The position numbers were made by a program, and so were the translations under genes. A DNA stretch of 64,000 nucleotides, from positions 14,964,151-15,028,150 of the forward strand of contig NC_135257.1 in NCBI RefSeq assembly GCF_964204865.1. The letters run 5' to 3'. The DNA is from Styela clava. Its lineage: Eukaryota > Chordata > Ascidiacea > Stolidobranchia > Styelidae. Below the pieces are notes generated by a model. It was not told where the DNA came from, searched no databases, and saw only the letters and a list, made by a program, of their open reading frames with translations. This document shows, piece by piece, positions 20,838 to 45,360 of this stretch. The number at the start of each line of letters is the position of its first letter. Positions within the stretch are counted from its first letter, which is position 1.

Positions 20838-23090
20838 TACGTGAAGCTTGTACGTTAGCTTAAAAATGAATGAAGCAATTAGTCTCATGGCGACAATCAG
20901 CATTTACATTTATATAACCCATGTAAGAAGCCAGTCCTTTCTGCGCAAGTATCGAATAATACAGAGGAATATGTGAAATCTCATTCAGGAATCTCGATAA
21001 ATAAATATGGGAATATTTAGATTTCGTAATTTTGAAAGTCTTTTAGTGATTAATTTTTTGTTCCCTCAAGAAAAATAATATATATTGCTCACTAATGCCT
21101 TAGAAGCAGATACGTGTATTCATATTTTGTATACCCTGGTACGACCTAATTCAGCGTCACAGATGTTAGGGTCAAGTGGACTAAGATCAGGTGAAACAGA
21201 ACTTGATACTTCTCTTCCTCGAGGCAGAAGTAAAAGTCGAGTAATTACGTATTATTTACGGCTTGACCTGAAGTCCAGGAGTTACAGTTGAGTGTCAGCG
21301 TCATTAATAAGTTCAACATCCGAACTGAATGGTCTATAAAGTTTAAGTTATTGCGACTTAAAAGCTAGCAAAATGTGAATAAACATGGTGATTTAGGCGG
21401 GACAGTCCCGCTTTTTAGCGTTTTGTCCCGCCGTCCTGATGAGTCAGCTAAAAGTCCCGCTTTTCCAGCAAAATACACAAACATGTTCTCGTTACTGTTG
21501 TTTCTGTGTAGCGCAGCGCTAGCTACTTACTGAATGTGAATGCGATCGTTTCCCGCTAATTCCCATTGATGGCAGATGTATCGCATGTAAAACCAATACT
21601 AATTAGTCTAAATTCGAGGTATGTGTACCGGTATCGTTAACGTCAATTCCTTCCTATTTTTCGAACTGAACCCGATATTTGGACAGAGAATATGCGCATG
21701 AAATTTCGATAACAATGTGTTCAATAAAGACAGCCGAGACAGCTTTAAATGTAGGAATGTAGGCCAATGTAGATATAAAATCACAGATAAGGGGTCATTG
21801 TCTTTTGAGGCGTCCCGATTTGAAGACACAAAAATATGGTAACCCTAGTTATAAATATAAGAAATACTTTTACCAAACCGTTCGAGCGTGTATGCCTGTG
21901 TTGTGCACCCCTGTTCTAGACTAGTGGTTCCCAACCTTTTTTTGAGCCACCAAATATTTTTTTTAAATGAATTTTGTAAAATCTCGCGACCCAAGGACAA
22001 ATTTTTTTGCGACCCCTGATTCGTATGCCGGGATGACACTTACGTGTAATATAAATATGGCTCTAATATGATTGGTCAGTAAGAGTTAATATTCTTTATG
22101 TATACGTCTCATAGTGGACGTATATCAAAACAAAATCAATAAGTCCTTTTCGCGTCGTTTTCAAGCCTGATATATGCTTGGCCGAGTGTTTGTGACCCCG
22201 GTTGTGTGTCACTTTTTTCGCATATTTTCAATTCTACGAGTTTTATATATATCTGTAGGTATTTGAAAACTAAGAAATATACAATGAACATGTTATCACT
22301 TGAAAGAAAGTAATTTGAGCGAGTGCGCAATCGGTTTCGGCGCATAAACAAGCTAGTAATCATTACCCGCACAGAAATAAATACACAAAGATTGCGCTCG
22401 CTTGAATCTGCTGGCGAAAACAATCGCTCTTTGTATCTGGAATATTTTGCATTGCGTTTCGCTCCAGAATGCCACTCTTATCTCGTTTGAACAAAAAAAC
22501 TTCTAAACAACGAAAAGCGTTCTAAACAACGAAAAGCGAAGTTGTGACGCAACAAATAGCTGCGTCACGCATAACGGCTTGTCTACGTTTGGTTTTGTTC
22601 TGACTGAGAGAGGCATACTTCTGTTTTTCTCATCTGTTTAGATATTCTCTTGTGATTATTTGAATAATATTCTTGAATCGTACTGCGACCACGATCCCTT
22701 CGAGATCAACTGGAAGGTGGGGTCGGGACCTCTGTATTCTATTCAAGAATAACCCTGTATTCTGTAAGAGCCCCCTGTATTCTATATAAGATGGAAAATT
22801 ACAAATTATTTCAACGTCTATTCATTATCGTTGGGGGTAACCTACGAACAGTGATCGTTGGGACAGAATCGGTTCACGAAGTCATCCTGTACAAGCCAGA
22901 CAAACAAACAACAACAACAATCGATTCTCTACAATACTTTCCGTATGATATTTAAGGACACTTGCATAAATTAGGCCAGTCCAAATTTTGTTTATATAAG
23001 AGTATGACTCAATAGCATTGTTGGCTTTACTGAAAATTATATTAAACAGCGAAGAAACGAAATAAGTGATAAAAACCGACTCTCGAATCA
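20838..23090. other. Intergenic DNA with hAT-like fragments
   Basis: No gene is supported. 21394-21847 is a hAT-like block (GGCGGGACAGTCCCG ... ATGGTAACCCTA). At 21923-21960 CTAGTGGTTCCCAACC is a typical hAT terminus, followed by GCGACCC blocks to about 22015, without a matching second end. At 22501-22538 a 19-bp unit (TTCTAAACAACGAAAAGCG) is directly duplicated. At 22730-22785 CTGTATTCTATTCAAG-type words occur three times. The minus-strand frames at 21608-21829 and 22136-22423 have no recognisable domain. Confidence 0.5.
21394..21847. mobile_element. hAT-like element fragment with GTCCCG-rich ends
   Basis: The right end (GGCGTCCCGATTTG ... ATATGGTAACCCTA) resembles the TAGGGT(T/C)(A/G)(C/T)CATA end of the element at 14953-15192. 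The left side carries GGCGGGACAGTCCCGC. The outermost left terminus and TSD are not visible, so it is probably old or truncated. Confidence 0.45.
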
Positions 23091-23099
23091 GTTCTTAAA

Positions 23100-23575
23100 G
23101 CTCATGGACGGTTCCCCGACCCCTGAAAGATTCACCATATACTTTATCACTGAAAACTTTTCAACGCTGATTTTGAGAGTGTTTTGGTGAGTTGACGCTT
23201 TAAACTGGCTTCCATGGCTAAAACTATCCTTTTTATTCAAAACAATAAACAACGTGCCGCTGATAGCTAATTTTAGACTAGTCTATTACAGCGTTTGCGT
23301 TATCAAATTTTGATGTGGTCCTTGGGAAACATGATGAAAATTACGTTATTTTATTTACAACTATTTTTTGGAAATACAACTAAAAAATGGCGAATAACAC
23401 GCAAAACTATCGAAAAGAGGCAATGTTTACAACCACGTTTGAGTATCTGTCTGAGCAAAAGAAATGTCTGAGCGGCGGCATAAAGACCGATTGTTACGTC
23501 ATTGTTTAACTTATCGCTAATTTGTAACTGTATGGAAATAAACAAGGAAATCGATGCTCGGGGAAACCATAGTTA
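23100..23575 (+). repeat. Dispersed repeat, copy A (about 475 bp)
   Basis: It matches 46910-47435 in the same orientation. Shared words include CTTT(C)ATC/ACCAT.AAAA.TTT near the start, TTTTGAGAGTG vs TTTTAAGAGTG, AATGTTTAC(A/G)ACCACGT, CTGTCTGAG, TGTCTGAGCGG, TTGTTACGTCA and CGATGCTCGGGG near the end. Identity is about 70% by eye. It is non-coding and its class is unknown. Confidence 0.55.
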
Positions 23576-23596
23576 ACTTAATATTAGTAAACCATG

Positions 23597-23880
23597 TAGG
23601 CCGCGAGCCGAGGCCCTGAAAAACGCCTAGAAAGTGAGTTTCGTAGCGCACATCAGGTAACTACCTGAAAATGATTTTAAAATGTTCCTTAAAAATTTAG
23701 TAACAAATATTGCCTTGTTCCCACTTCCAAAAGTTGCACGTTTTACGGAAAAGACGCTTTTACTACAAGAAATATGTGCTACGATCTGTCCTATATTCTC
23801 TACATTTTCGGCACTGAACAATGACTTCTGCATGACGTAACAATTGAATTAAACCAGCTGTTAGCGAGCGGATGAATATT
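23597..23880. repeat. Left terminal inverted repeat of the 2.96-kb element
   Basis: It pairs with 26261-26554. It includes GAGTTTCGTAGCGCACATCA, GGTAACTACCTGAAAATG and the AAGACGCTTTTACTAC block, ending around GCGGATGAATATTAG. Confidence 0.75.
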
Positions 23881-24014
23881 AGTTATTTCTGCTCGACCTT
23901 GCGCTGAGTTGGACAGGCTTTCCATAGCCCTGTTTAGTTATTATTAGTTAAGTTATGCTAAGACGTTGTTGAAAAATGTATAAGTAAATTATTAAACACT
24001 TGTAGATCCTTACC

Positions 24015-24092
24015 ACGGATATGGGCCGTGAGACGAAACCATGAAAACGCCCAGAAAATGAGTTTCGTAGCGCACATCTGGTAACTAAATAA
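24015..24092. repeat. Internal degenerate copy of the TIR tip
   Basis: GGGCCGTGAGACGAAACC, AAAACGCCCAGAAAATGAG and TTTCGTAGCGCACATCTG parallel the first ~75 bp of the left TIR in the same orientation. This suggests a nested or partly duplicated end. Confidence 0.55.
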
Positions 24093-24805
24093 ATTCTTCA
24101 GTTTTGTGTGAAAACGAACATAATGAACGCATTACAGCTTGTTCCACAATCCTGGTGCGAAATTGAATATAAGAGGTTCCCGGAAATTCAATAACCATAA
24201 GTTTACAACGCATACATAAGAACTATACAATTCGAGAGCCCTACAGCACACTAACACAAATGTATTCCTGTAATGTTTTGCCTGACCAAAATCGGACTTC
24301 CTCAGTCAATCATAATTTATTAGGTAGATTACGAAAAATATGGCATACATGTAACCAACAACAAAAAATACTTTAATTGTGTGACAGGAGTCGGGAGTGA
24401 CCTCGAAAGCAGCGACACCAACAACGCTGATTCACATTTGAGAATAAATTTTATGTAATAACCACAAGCAGTTTACAACAAGAACAGCATAAAAAGCTAC
24501 ATCCATTTTATGGAAGCTATCAAGTATCAAACGTATTTATTTTTAAGCAATGAAGTCACAAATTAACATCGTGAGCACGAAAACACAAATAAATCAGTTA
24601 TTTCTCACTTAGAAATTTACCGCAAAAGTCAAGAAAATTAAATGAATGTACAATATGTACATAACACAGTGAACAGAAATATTACAATTTACAATTAATC
24701 TTTTTTTAGTTTATGTGGTTATGTATTTGAACAAAGGCAATAATATTTCTAGAAACAGGACTACGACACTAACAAATGTCCGAAAAAAAAACAAATGTAT
24801 GATAC

Positions 24806-24906
24806 TTATTAAATCAACTGTAATATCTAATTCACTTTCTTCTGAATTGTTTTCGAAATCCACTATCTCAAAAATCGACTTTTCCTCTATAGGTGTACTG
24901 TGATTT
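24806..24906 (-). CDS. Exon-like acidic coding segment, unassigned
   Basis: A strong polypyrimidine tract and acceptor (TTTTTGTATTGACTGCAG) precede a minus-strand open segment reading NHSTPIEEKSIFEIVDFENN and then SEESELDITVDL, ending at a possible donor A|GTATCA. The acidic, Ser-rich run looks coding. It lies inside the long-TIR element and may belong with the hypothetical gene above, but the phase does not fit directly. Confidence 0.25.
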
Positions 24907-25042
24907 CTGCAGTCAATACAAAAACAAAAATCTGTGCAATTTAAGTTGATTTTGGCACACTTTCATAAATTATTTTGACTATTTTTCTTTGCAGTTTGCC
25001 AACTCAAGAACTGATTTGAGGGCCACATGCTTCTTCAGTGAA

Positions 25043-25883
25043 TCATTGTTGGGTGGAGAGTATAATCCTTATGTTTGACAGTGTTAAATAGACGTGCCCT
25101 GGTACCGTATCATTTACATTCTTCATATCCTCTTCAAATTCCTCAGCTTTATTTATTAATACCTCGTTAACCTCAAAAGATCTTCATAGTCGAGGGAAAA
25201 AAATGAATTGAAAATCTCAATGAAGTCTCCAACATGAATTTGATGGGCAGTTCCAATTGCAGAAAAGTGCTAAAGTATTTCAATATGAATAGCCCATCTA
25301 AGCTGTTTGCAACTATTATGATTCTCATATACCTTTAAGCTTCAAGACTTCTTGTTTAATCCATTTTATAGCACTGATAGCAGCAGGGATCAGAGCCTGC
25401 GTTAGGTCGGATTGGTGGAACATTGCCGTTTTCTTTTGTAGTACAGTATCTAAAATAAGGAAGAAAATAATATTTGGAGCAGCATGATTTTAAAAATACC
25501 CCTAAATACTAACTAATACCTTGAATACATAATGCATTTTATCTGATGTACTAAATGAGCGTATATATGCTCATTGCATGTTCTACAGTCCAGCAGTGTT
25601 TGCATACCATTACTAGACTATATCTACACTAAATTTTGATATATCACAGTCTGAAATGTCCTATGACAGTATGAGTATGGACTATAGACTATATTTTGAA
25701 ACATCAACTGTTTGTCTACAACTTCATTTCTCACCTCTCAATCATTTCCAATGCTACCTTTCTTTCCACTCCGGCATAACTTATCATTGCTTCCCAGGTT
25801 CTTGTCGACTCTATGAATTTAGATTTAGACCAACCGACATTAGTAAAATTGATTAATTTCTTCTCTTTCACACAACCATGCAT
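25043..25883 (-). CDS. Hypothetical two-exon protein (95 aa) inside the long-TIR element
   Basis: On the minus strand, exon 25883-25735 reads MHGCVKEKKLINFTNVGWSK and on to ERKVALEMIER, ending at a donor AG|GTGAGA in phase 2. An acceptor after CCCTCGACTATGAAG at 25182 opens exon 25181-25043, in the matching phase, reading SFEVNEVLINKAEEFEEDMK and on to a TGA stop. The total, 288 nt, is in frame. The composition (charged, few low-complexity runs) looks coding, but I recognise no domain. Another exon-like segment (25449-25333, frame with AMFHQSDLTQALIPAAISAI) lies between the two, and a further one at 24906-24806 (HSTPIEEKSIFEIVDFENN) downstream; I cannot join them all in phase, so the true structure is uncertain. 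It could be transposase debris, a captured host gene, or chance. Confidence 0.3.
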
Positions 25884-26260
25884 TACAGAAACAGCCATTC
25901 ATTTCTATTTCCAAATATGCTGTGGCCTATATAGTAGTATAAGTCTGCTGAATAGTCAAGAAGAGTCATTAAATTAATCATAAACATTTCATGCAAGCCA
26001 GAAAATATCGTTGTTTGTGACATATTACAGTATTATTCTAGGTCTAGCCTTCCTTGGAGTTACCGCACCGTACCTATTTAACAACGTCTTATGAGCTAGT
26101 GCTCAACTAAAATTGCTATTTATGGCAAGGATATACACGTGTTTAATATCTTACCTATACTTTTCAACACCTCCTTAGAATAACTGGACTAATATAACCG
26201 GTAACTGAAAAAAACTATGGAAAGGCTACCCAACGCAAAAGCTATCAGTTGAGTACATCT

Positions 26261-26554
26261 GATATTCATCCGACCACTGGGGATCCACCTACAGCTGACT
26301 AACTTGACTGTTACGTCGTGCAGAAGTCTGCGTTCATTGGCCCATGATACCGGAAAAGCAGAGAAAATAGGACAGATGGTAACACATATTTATTGTAGTA
26401 AAAGCGTCTTTTCTGTAAAACGTGCAACTTTTGGAAGTGGGAACAAGGCAATATTTGTTACTAAATTTCTAAGGAACATTTTAAAATCATTTTCAGGTAG
26501 TTACCTGATGTGCGCTACGAAACTGAAAGATAAATGGCCTCGGCTCGCGGCCTA
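26261..26554. repeat. Right terminal inverted repeat of the 2.96-kb element
   Basis: Reverse complement of 23597-23880, about 10 bp longer through small indels. It starts GATATTCATCCG and ends GGCCTCGGCTCGCGGCCTA. Confidence 0.75.
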
Positions 26555-26557
26555 ATG

Positions 26558-27890
26558 GGGAAACTTTCATTGCCAGACTGTCAGTACCGGTACGCTTATT
26601 ACATAAAACGTCATCGCTCCAACGTCTGACTGTCCAATCTTTCTATGCCTATGCATTTCTGTTTTACATTACATTATTGTTTTAATCTTTATGAAACTAC
26701 GCGAGAAACTGGATTAAAATACAGAAAGAAGAGGTTAAATACCCTACTGCTGTATATAGCGTTGAATACGACTGCTGGATCGAGTTCTCAGCAGCCCACT
26801 TCATCATAAAAGGCCGTTTCCGAACTGCCGTCAATTTTTGTTGAAGCGGTTTATAAAAATTCATAAGTAATAAATTAAGTCGACTTTATGTTATTAGTAG
26901 CTGTCAAAAATTCTGAAAAAATCTATAGAATTAAATTCATCAAGAAACTTTTTTTCGTGGTACCCCAACTTTAAACCAAATACGTACTTGGTAGATTTTG
27001 ATGTCTACCTTGTTCATCCATAGTTCAATCAGAATAAAATGAGAAACAACAATTTGGCGCCGAACACCTGAAGCATGTCATTCCCGAAGTTCAATTGTCA
27101 GCATAAAGTCTTTCATAACCTTGGTAACTCTTGCACTAGAATGCGGCGATTGTATTTTTGTACTTTCTTTTTATGTATCAGTTGATCATACAAAAACTAA
27201 ATATTACTTTGTACACCAAAGTACCATGAACGCAGAATTAAAATCAGTGCTCACTTTTCCGTAAGTGTTCGAGCTGTGATTTTATGCAGTGTTTAACGTT
27301 TACCGAAAGTTTACTACCGTAGTTTAAATTTGATTTCGTTGCCCGCTCAATATCACTATAATCCTAACTACATTGAAAACGATTGAATGGACCAAGAAAA
27401 TACGTTTATTTTGTAACAATAGTAGTAAGAATAGTAACAATATCTAGAAAAATTGAACAAAACAAGCGAACATAAGGTTGGATGCAAAAAGGATTGAAGC
27501 CAGTATGTGCAGAAAGAAGCATTATTTAAAACGTTGATAATAACTTATTTGCAAAAAGTGCACAAAAACGTATCAAATTGTTGACAAAAATATATATAGA
27601 TGTCATAGTTTCCACATTCTTGGCGTCTTAGAGCGACGACGGCTTACATCCCGTTTTGCATAGATTTATCAACTGGTTAGGTCAAAGGTCAACATTTTCT
27701 CTCTTATTGACAGGTATCTTTCTTTTAGATATGTGAATATCATGTGTATGCGTTGATTTCTGAAAATTATTTGAACTCAATTAAATCTTGCTTAATTTCT
27801 TGGGATAACTTAGACTTCCGACAAGAATAGGGCTCCTTCCCAGCTGTTCATTACACCTAAAGAACTATTGCGTATAGAATGACTGAAATT
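26558..27890. other. Intergenic DNA between the long-TIR element and the EBF 3' end
   Basis: I see no gene or clear repeat. It contains the presumed end of the EBF transcript on the minus strand. Confidence 0.5.
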
Positions 27891-27896
27891 TTTATT
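27891..27896 (-). promoter_or_regulatory. Polyadenylation signal (AATAAA) of the EBF gene
   Basis: On the minus strand AATAAA lies 86 nt after the TAG stop at 27982, giving a short 3' UTR. Confidence 0.5.
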
Positions 27897-27981
27897 AAAG
27901 ATGCTATTCAACGAATCAATTTTACTATTGAAAACAATTTTTTAATGTTTTAATGTTTTTTAATTTTATAATAATGTAAAT

Positions 27982-39749
<11,768 letters not shown>

Positions 39750-40132
39750 TCTCTAACAAAATTAGTGTTAAAATAGGTTTTCCTATTTTTTGACAATTAC
39801 TTATTTTTGAACTAATAAAACATGCGTAACTTAATTAAGAGTATTCAGATTGTGATTACTGAAAACCTTACAACTCCCGGGATTTCTTAGTTCTATTCGG
39901 TCTTACGTCACTAAACGCTTATCATAATTTCTCTAGAGATCTCGGCTGTATTTAACGATACCTATAGTTTACTCGCTGCGCAGCTATCGAGCCTTTTCAT
40001 GTCAATGCCCAAGGGTTGCCGAGAAATCAGCCAGCACTCCGCAATGGGGCCAGCTTATAAGTCGTCCTCGGAGGATACAGTTGACGAAAGAATAAAAAGA
40101 GAGTACACACTTGCATCTCCTACTTAATTCTC

Positions 40133-40452
40133 TCATATTGCATTCCATGCGGGTGCAGCTTCGTCTGAAGTAAAAAAGGCAACGAGGCCTGTACCATCAT
40201 CTGTTATAAGCAGTGATATAAAAACATCTTCGTCGTGAAGCGAAAAGTATCTCAATCTTCTCTCTGGCCTAAATCCACACATGCTCTTGTATCCTCTCTT
40301 CTTTTGTCTTTGACTACCCCGATAATTATTACAATCTGACAATATTTGGTTGTGGCGTCTGGTGCAATTTGCACTGCGCAGCATACATCGTCCGTATGTC
40401 GCAAAACAATCCAATTCTTTTGACTGTCTTCCACTCTAATAATCATACCCAT
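40133..40452 (-). pseudogene. Overlapping minus-strand open frames, possible broken gene
   Basis: Frame one begins MGMIIRVEDSQKNWIVLRHT at 40452. A second frame (40414-40133) ends with RLRYFSLHDEDVFISLLITD and GTGLVAFFTSDEAAPAWNAI. Both halves look protein-like and would join with a single frameshift or a small intron (a possible donor GGG|GTAGTC lies between). I recognise no family. It could be a decayed transposon gene or chance. Confidence 0.2.
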
Positions 40453-43400
40453 TAAGTTTCGATTTGTGATTTGTGAAACGTCACATATAAATTGGATTTT
40501 GTCAAATTATGCAAATGAGAAGGTCTGTCTATTGTGTTCTACGCAAAACGTTGCTCAATCTCCGTCTGGATATGCCACACGCTTATTTGGAGTAATTTGT
40601 TATAAAGTTCGCGAAAAGGGCAACTTTTTCTAAGCTTTTCAAACGGCAATGAAATGAAAACGTATTATATGCGTATATTTATCAAATATTGCCTATCTTT
40701 TTGTCTAAAACGTGCATTTTTCACGTTTTATCTTGAAGCCTGAAAAATTCTGCTCAATGGTTCGAACGATGGTTCGTTTTTCAAATTAATTATTATTTAG
40801 ATTTTCATTAAAAGACACCTAAAGTTTGGAACTTATTTTTGATAATATAATAGTTTGTTCGTGTGATATTTTGATTTTCCGGTAGAATTGGATATTCGTT
40901 CGTCTTTTCTGAAATTAAATCCATTTACCACTTTTATTATATTCAGTACAATTATTTGAAATATTGCTCTTACGTTTGGCCTATTTACACATTCTTTTTA
41001 AATATAATATCTTATAACTATATTAAATGTATTCCACTAACTTACTCCGGTATATCATTCATTTGGCAGATAAAAAAAAATTGTATTTCGAAATTTTATA
41101 TTTCATCGTTAGTTTTGTGTTGATGCTAGAAGCATAGTGTGCGTAAAAGTTACGATTTTCGATCAATGATCTGAGAGAAGCAAGTTTGACGAAACTTCCA
41201 TCATGCGATAGGTCAATATAATAACTAAACGAACAGCTGTCGACGTTCGCTCGGTTTCCTAAGTCATATGTGAGAGCAGTTTTATGATATATCATGTGAG
41301 GTCGATCAAAGAATTTTTTGGTTACTTCGCAATCCATTCATGGCCCAAAGTTGAAGTACTATTATTCCAAACTAGAATGCTTCATGCTGACTACCGATTT
41401 GAAGCATATCTCGAAAACTAAAATCCAATAAAACTTTCTTAATAATATTTTGGCTAATTACATGTGCTCGTTGTGCCATGAAAGTAATTTATAACATTTT
41501 CAACCACCGCCATGAACTAGCGTTTAGACAACAATCCACTCACGTGTTTTGGGACGGAGTGAAATATTTTCTAATTGGAACAATATATACCCAATTCATT
41601 ACAATCTGGGATGTGTGACGGTAGATTGTAAATTCATCTTCCGAACCTATTGTAATTGCATTAAAATATTCTTTATGGCAAGTAATAATTATGAATAGCA
41701 GTTTACAATTCTAAAGGATGAAAACACATTATATAAAATGAATATTGATCTAGATGTGAAGCTCAGACAAAAGTCTAATAACAGCAAATAAGTGGGAATT
41801 AGTTGTACGGCAAAGATCAGACTTTCATTCTACCTTGACTTTCAGTCTACAATAATCGCCATTTATCGCAAATTAGTCTAATCATATAAACACATTAATA
41901 GTCGCAGATAATTCAATTATGAAGCGTATCATTGGTTGAATTAGTTGTCAGTGCGAAGTTATGTTGTGGAATATGTTTCATTCTTACACATCACCAAGAT
42001 CAAACCAAAAAGCCTTAAACAAGCAGTTATTTTTATTTTCATCATGTAATGTTGCGATGCAGACTTACGTTTATGGAAAATAAATAAAATTTTGTTTACT
42101 ACATCATTTCAGTGATTAATATTATCAAATACCGTTGGAGATAATTACCACATTCGAATGTAATTTCAGCTTAAACAAAAATAGTTTAACATAAATGTTT
42201 GATAAAAAAAGAACATAAATCAAAGACAGGCAGAGTTCTTTAGTATAATATTGATAACACAAGTAAATGTGAATGCAATGGCTCGTATCGTTTTGCGATG
42301 AACTGTAAGATATAATATATAAGTTAGTTACACTTTTGATAATCGATGAAAAGTAGAATTTGAATCTCGAATATTATTCATTCCACAGTAAAAGCATAAA
42401 GTGGAAATTCATTATACTTCGTTTCAGAAATTTACAATGAATCAGTATTAGGTTTAAAATGTAACGTTCCTGCTTTATCTGACTGGAATTGTCCGTCCCA
42501 TTTTCTCGGTATATGCGGTACTGATACACCGTTTCCCGTCCTTTCCAAATTCTACTGCGATGTGTATATTTGATAGAAGTGACATCAATGTGAATATAAA
42601 CAACATTCATCATCGCGACAAAATCTTGTATTCGAGAAAGTATCGGAATCCCATCTGTTTATTCCGCCACATCAGAGCGACTGAGTAAGGGCTAAACATC
42701 TATTAACATTAAAATTAAATCGAAGATTAATAGATTAATCGGTATTATCACGGCGCGACAAAATCAATTTAAAAGCTTTATCAAGACTTCGCAATACACA
42801 GAATAGTTTATTTTAGAGACCAATATGAGTTTCCAGGGAAAAATTCCACGAACGGATCATCTTGCTTGTTTATTCTCGTGTATTATGAACCAAAATAACT
42901 CAGAAAAAAGTTCTTTCAATTTCATTTAGTGCTGTTATATTACAACATTGTCTTTGAAAACTATAGTATCATTAATATTTTTAGGGCATGTTAAACCACG
43001 CGATATGTATACCGTACTGTATATGAAAATCACGGGTGTATAAAGCTGAGATTTTGCAACTCTTGTTTGCAATTGACACGAATCTCATGCAATGAAATTT
43101 CTTCCTGCAAAAATGACAGACGAATATCCACACTCTCGGCAGAAGGAAAAATCAGATTTAGCCATTTAGTTGTGCTTTTCGACGGTTGGATAAATTCGAT
43201 GAAAAAATCAGAGAGCTATTTCACGGCAGAAGGTCGATATATCCATCCATAATTAATGCCGGACCCGCCAGATATAGCCATATGTCGTGATATCAAACTG
43301 TAGCTGGGAACCAACTCCTTTCGTGAATCTCAGTCAAGTATTTCACATTATCGTGTTTTTTGTGTAAAATTCTTGTTAGGTGTGAAATATATAGACTAAA

Positions 43401-45360
43401 TTCTTCAATGTATTGGTCGTAGATAATTTTTATTATTGATTCGAGCCTGGTGTAAGACTTTGGCGAGATGAAATCATATCAAATCGGGACATGCTTGAAA
43501 AATGAAATCTTTATATTACAGCAAAAAGCTGTTAAAATGGTGGCGTGCGTTGTTATATTGTTTTCGTAAGTTTATTGTGAATATATTATGTGTTTTAAAA
43601 GAACAATCGACAAGGCACATGCTGTTTGAATTTTTGCCAAACAATCATTCATTTTATCAGGAGATCTCATATAATGAATAGTCGATCAAATCCATAAATC
43701 AGTGGGTCGAAAAAATAAACGGAGAATAAACAAATTATATCAAAAACTGATGTACGTAGACATTTTCGAAAACCTAAAAAGTAACGCGATTTAGGACGAT
43801 ACGCGAGTAACGGAAGCTATGACACTATAATCTCGGAAAATCGAACGTGACATGTCGCAAATAGGAACAGCTCGTTTCATCCATATGTCATTATTTGACC
43901 GTAATTATTGAGGATATATTTGGCCTTTCTTTTGGTCGCACACATAATGAAGTATATTCCATGCTTGGTTGACAATATCAAACATTTGAACTTGCGCAGA
44001 GTAATAGGAACACACATTTGGCATTCTCGTCTCTTGTGTAGTCGGTATTTTGTGGACAATTATATATGCGTAACAAAAGATTAATAGGATATGATCAAGC
44101 TGAGATTAGCATAATAAATTATCACTGCACACAATGAAGTCAGTAACGACTTATCTTATTTATTGGTTGATATTGTTCGCTTATCCATTATCATAAGAAA
44201 TTGAAATGTTATATTTAATTTTATAATTCTGCTTCCGAGACTAACATTAGCTGATTATGAACTGACTATACTCGATATAAAACGTTGCCCGGAATACATG
44301 CACAGCCTCTTTCTCTGTGTTTCGTACAATGCTGTGGTATTAAACGGGTTATTTGACGGATTTGGTAGAGTGTGTTTGGTTGTCTACAGCAATTTCCAGA
44401 AAAAATCTCGACCGACAAACTAGTCATTTTTTGATATACACACACATTTAGATTGGCTTTTTCATAAATTATCACAAACATTCATACAACTTGAAACGTT
44501 TGTGTTATTGTAATGTACGATGAACACCACATCTGTTCATATTATTTATACTGCCTCACGTTTATTGTTTTATTGTCGTGAGTTGTTTGAACGTTCCTTT
44601 TGGAGGTGTTTATATTGGTGTATGTCAATTGTTTTGATAACATAAATATGACAACTTATCACAGCTAGCAACTGAAACTAAACGCTTCGTTATCCCACTT
44701 CCCCTGTTGCCGACTATATAGCCACACACAAGGACATTTGATGCATAACAGATACCGATCGCTTCGGTTTCTTTGGATATCTCCGAAGAATACTATCAAA
44801 TTTATTAATGACCTTCCATATTGCCTTGTTGCAGTTTAGCAATTCACAATGATGACACAATTTTACATATATGCCCACTATAAATGGCAACGTTTCGACC
44901 TTGCTTAATCTATGCAAATAAACATGGCATGGGTATGAAATCATTTACAGGACACTCTAAAGTCTCAGTCAAAGAAATATCTATTATCTATCAAGAGTTC
45001 TATCAATCATTACACAAATTTTTTTGCTAGCAAAATTGAAACGGGAGAAACCATGTTTAATTCAAAAACACTGTTTGATTATTCAATGTCATCGAATTAT
45101 GCTATTGCGACCATTAGCGAATTGAAACTTGAATGATTTGTGCGCTACCACCACTGCGAACAATATGCCACCGGTGACTTACCAACTAATTTAGACGAAC
45201 AAGTGCTCCGACGGTCAGCCTAACAAGGTAAAAGTACCCGTCCTAATTTTGAGGAAAGTTGTTGAAGGATGGCGGAAACATAAGGGGTTTGAGTTAAATG
45301 CCACCATTCAATGCATTCGACGCCAATTGTTAGTAAAGTAATATTTACTATTCTGCACAA

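Larger units (their letters stand above)
23597..26554. mobile_element. Long-TIR DNA element (2,958 bp) with ~285-bp inverted termini
   Basis: The left terminus (23597-23880) begins TAGGCCGCGAGCCGAGGCC. The right terminus (26261-26554) is its reverse complement and also ends exactly on that motif. Inside the arms the similarity is high: both translate, in the matching orientation, to KSVFSVKRATFGSGNK and KFLRNILKSFSGSYLMC, which probably reflects sequence identity and not a gene. ATG flanks both ends (23594-23596, 26555-26557), a possible 3-bp duplication. A third degenerate arm fragment lies at 24015-24092. The interior carries coding-like stretches on the minus strand. The superfamily is undetermined; long TIRs plus a 3-bp TSD would be unusual for hAT or mariner. 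Confidence 0.65.

Noticed and set aside
23627..26555. A conserved protein in two copies (KSVFSVKRATFGSGNK...) at 23.7 and 26.4 kb
   Set aside because: The two frames lie exactly inside the inverted terminal repeats, so their similarity follows from the DNA repeat; no other evidence of coding was seen.
39870..39890. TCCCGGGA near the EBF start as an EBF-binding site
   Set aside because: It lacks the two-base spacer of TCCCNNGGGA, so it does not match the known COE consensus.
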